This document shows positions 4,532-5,001 of a stretch of DNA of 5,001 bases, piece by piece. Numbering within the stretch: the first letter of the stretch is position 1; every line of letters starts with the position of its first letter. The stretch is from assembly GCA_021159825.1 (NCBI GenBank), contig JAGHDR010000306.1:1-5001 (forward strand), in the 5' to 3' direction. This DNA comes from Deltaproteobacteria bacterium (GTDB lineage: Bacteria; Desulfobacterota; DSM-4660; Desulfatiglandales; Desulfatiglandaceae). The notes under the pieces were generated by a model. The model ran no database searches, was not told the DNA's origin, and saw only the letters and a program-made list of their open reading frames with translations. Made by a program: the position numbers and the translations under genes.

Positions 4532-4958
4532 CTACGAAGAAACCAATCGGATATTCGTAAAATCCCGAATTTGCGCCACAATATACCCGATCATCTCTTC
4601 CGTCATTCCAGGATAAAGGCCAATCCAAAAACTGTCGTTCATGAGTTTGTCCGTGTTTTTCAATTCGCCGGCAATACGGTAATCTTTTCCCTCTTTCTGG
4701 GTAGAAAAACAGGGGTGCCGGATCAGGTTACCGGAAAAAAGGTTGCGCGTTTGAATATTTTTCTCCTCTAAGTATGTGACAATATCATTGCGCTTGAAAG
4801 GGAGACCATCTCTCAAGGTTATCAGAAAACCGAACCAGCTTGGATCACTGTTGGGTGTGGCTTTTGGAAGTATGAAGTATTCTTGCAGGTTTTTCAGGTT
4901 GTCATACAGAAGCTGAAAGTTTCCTTACCCCCTTAACCTGCTGCGAAAAACGATCCAG
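4532..4958 (-). pseudogene. rfbH: RfbH-like CDP-4-keto-6-deoxyglucose-3-dehydrase, C-terminal part, apparently frameshifted
   Basis: The continuous frame 4532-4924 encodes about 130 residues typical of the C-terminus of RfbH/DdhC, a PMP- and iron-sulfur-dependent DegT/DnrJ/EryC1-fold enzyme making 3,6-dideoxyhexose precursors for O-antigen. Landmarks in order are NFQLLYDNL, NSDPSWFGFLITLRDGLPF, RNDIVTYLEEKNIQTRNLFSGN (split after YLEE), DYRIAGELKNTDKLMN and FWIGLYPGMTEEMIGYIV, ending at TAG. A TAA lies in frame at 4925-4927. In the next frame, 4920-4958 encodes LDRFSQQVKGVRK, which fits the family's QLxxL...RKxN segment, so restoring two A's at 4919-4922 would join them. Further upstream to the window edge no frame gives clean homology. 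The full protein is about 430-450 residues, so this is the last third. It is either a decaying gene or a sequencing error plus a second lesion. Confidence 0.75.
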
Positions 4959-5001
4959 ACAGCTTCTATGCACTCATGGCACACTTCATAACGCGACTTG
5001 C

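Noticed and set aside
4324..4581. Minus-strand open frame of 85 codons overlapping repeat B and the RfbH end
   Set aside because: It overlaps the confident RfbH C-terminus in another frame, and its tail is just repeat B translated. A similar peptide from repeat A reflects the shared repeat DNA.
4337..4771. Plus-strand open frame of 144 codons
   Set aside because: It is antisense to the RfbH fragment, has no recognisable domain and starts within repeat B.
1..5001. CRISPR array, tRNA or rRNA genes
   Set aside because: No regularly spaced direct repeats of CRISPR length, and I recognised no tRNA-like cloverleaf or rRNA sequence on either strand.

Overview
This is an accessory, gene-sparse window. 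All the genes I can support lie on the minus strand and are separated by long repeat-rich gaps. The mix suggests an anaerobic or environmental Gram-negative bacterium, with Desulfobacterota/'Deltaproteobacteria'-like groups my best guess. It holds a REP-associated tyrosine transposase, a short MerR regulator, an AAA-ATPase/PD-(D/E)XK protein, a HigBA-like toxin-antitoxin pair and an RfbH-type sugar dehydratase remnant, with decayed 9-10-nt tandem repeats between them. The taxonomic guess is inference; no rRNA or core gene is present to anchor it.

Layout, left to right. (1) 1-247: N-terminal part of a REP-associated tyrosine transposase (RAYT) with its HUH motif, running off the left edge. (2) 248-522: gap with several inverted repeats. 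(3) 523-942: a short MerR-type regulator; the longer open frame upstream (to 1344) runs into repeat DNA and is probably not all coding. (4) 943-1609: no convincing gene; repeats and hairpins only. (5) 1610-3142: complete AAA-ATPase-like plus PD-(D/E)XK nuclease-fold protein. (6) 3143-3482: two inverted copies (A and C) of a repeat of about 114 bp. (7) 3483-4146: toxin-antitoxin operon, toxin first, with a recognisable promoter and a palindromic operator abutting the toxin start codon. (8) 4261-4375: a third copy (B) of the repeat. (9) 4532 to about 4958: the C-terminal third of an RfbH-like (CDP-4-keto-6-deoxyglucose-3-dehydrase) gene with an apparent frameshift, probably a remnant of an O-antigen/LPS sugar cluster to the right.

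The most interesting feature is not a single gene. The ~114-bp repeats begin with the near-palindromic tag GGGGTCGGACC, and weaker tag-like sites lie beside the RAYT and at the other end of the nuclease gene. Taken together, tag orientation alternates along the window (+,-,+,-,+), so the RAYT, the nuclease gene and the toxin-antitoxin operon each lie on the inward side of tags, while the intervening intervals hold repeats or the MerR gene. This could mean that selfish or defensive cargo is carried as small tag-bounded cassettes moved in trans by a RAYT-like enzyme. The three strong copies are plain in the sequence; the two outer tags are degenerate, and the cassette idea is a hypothesis.
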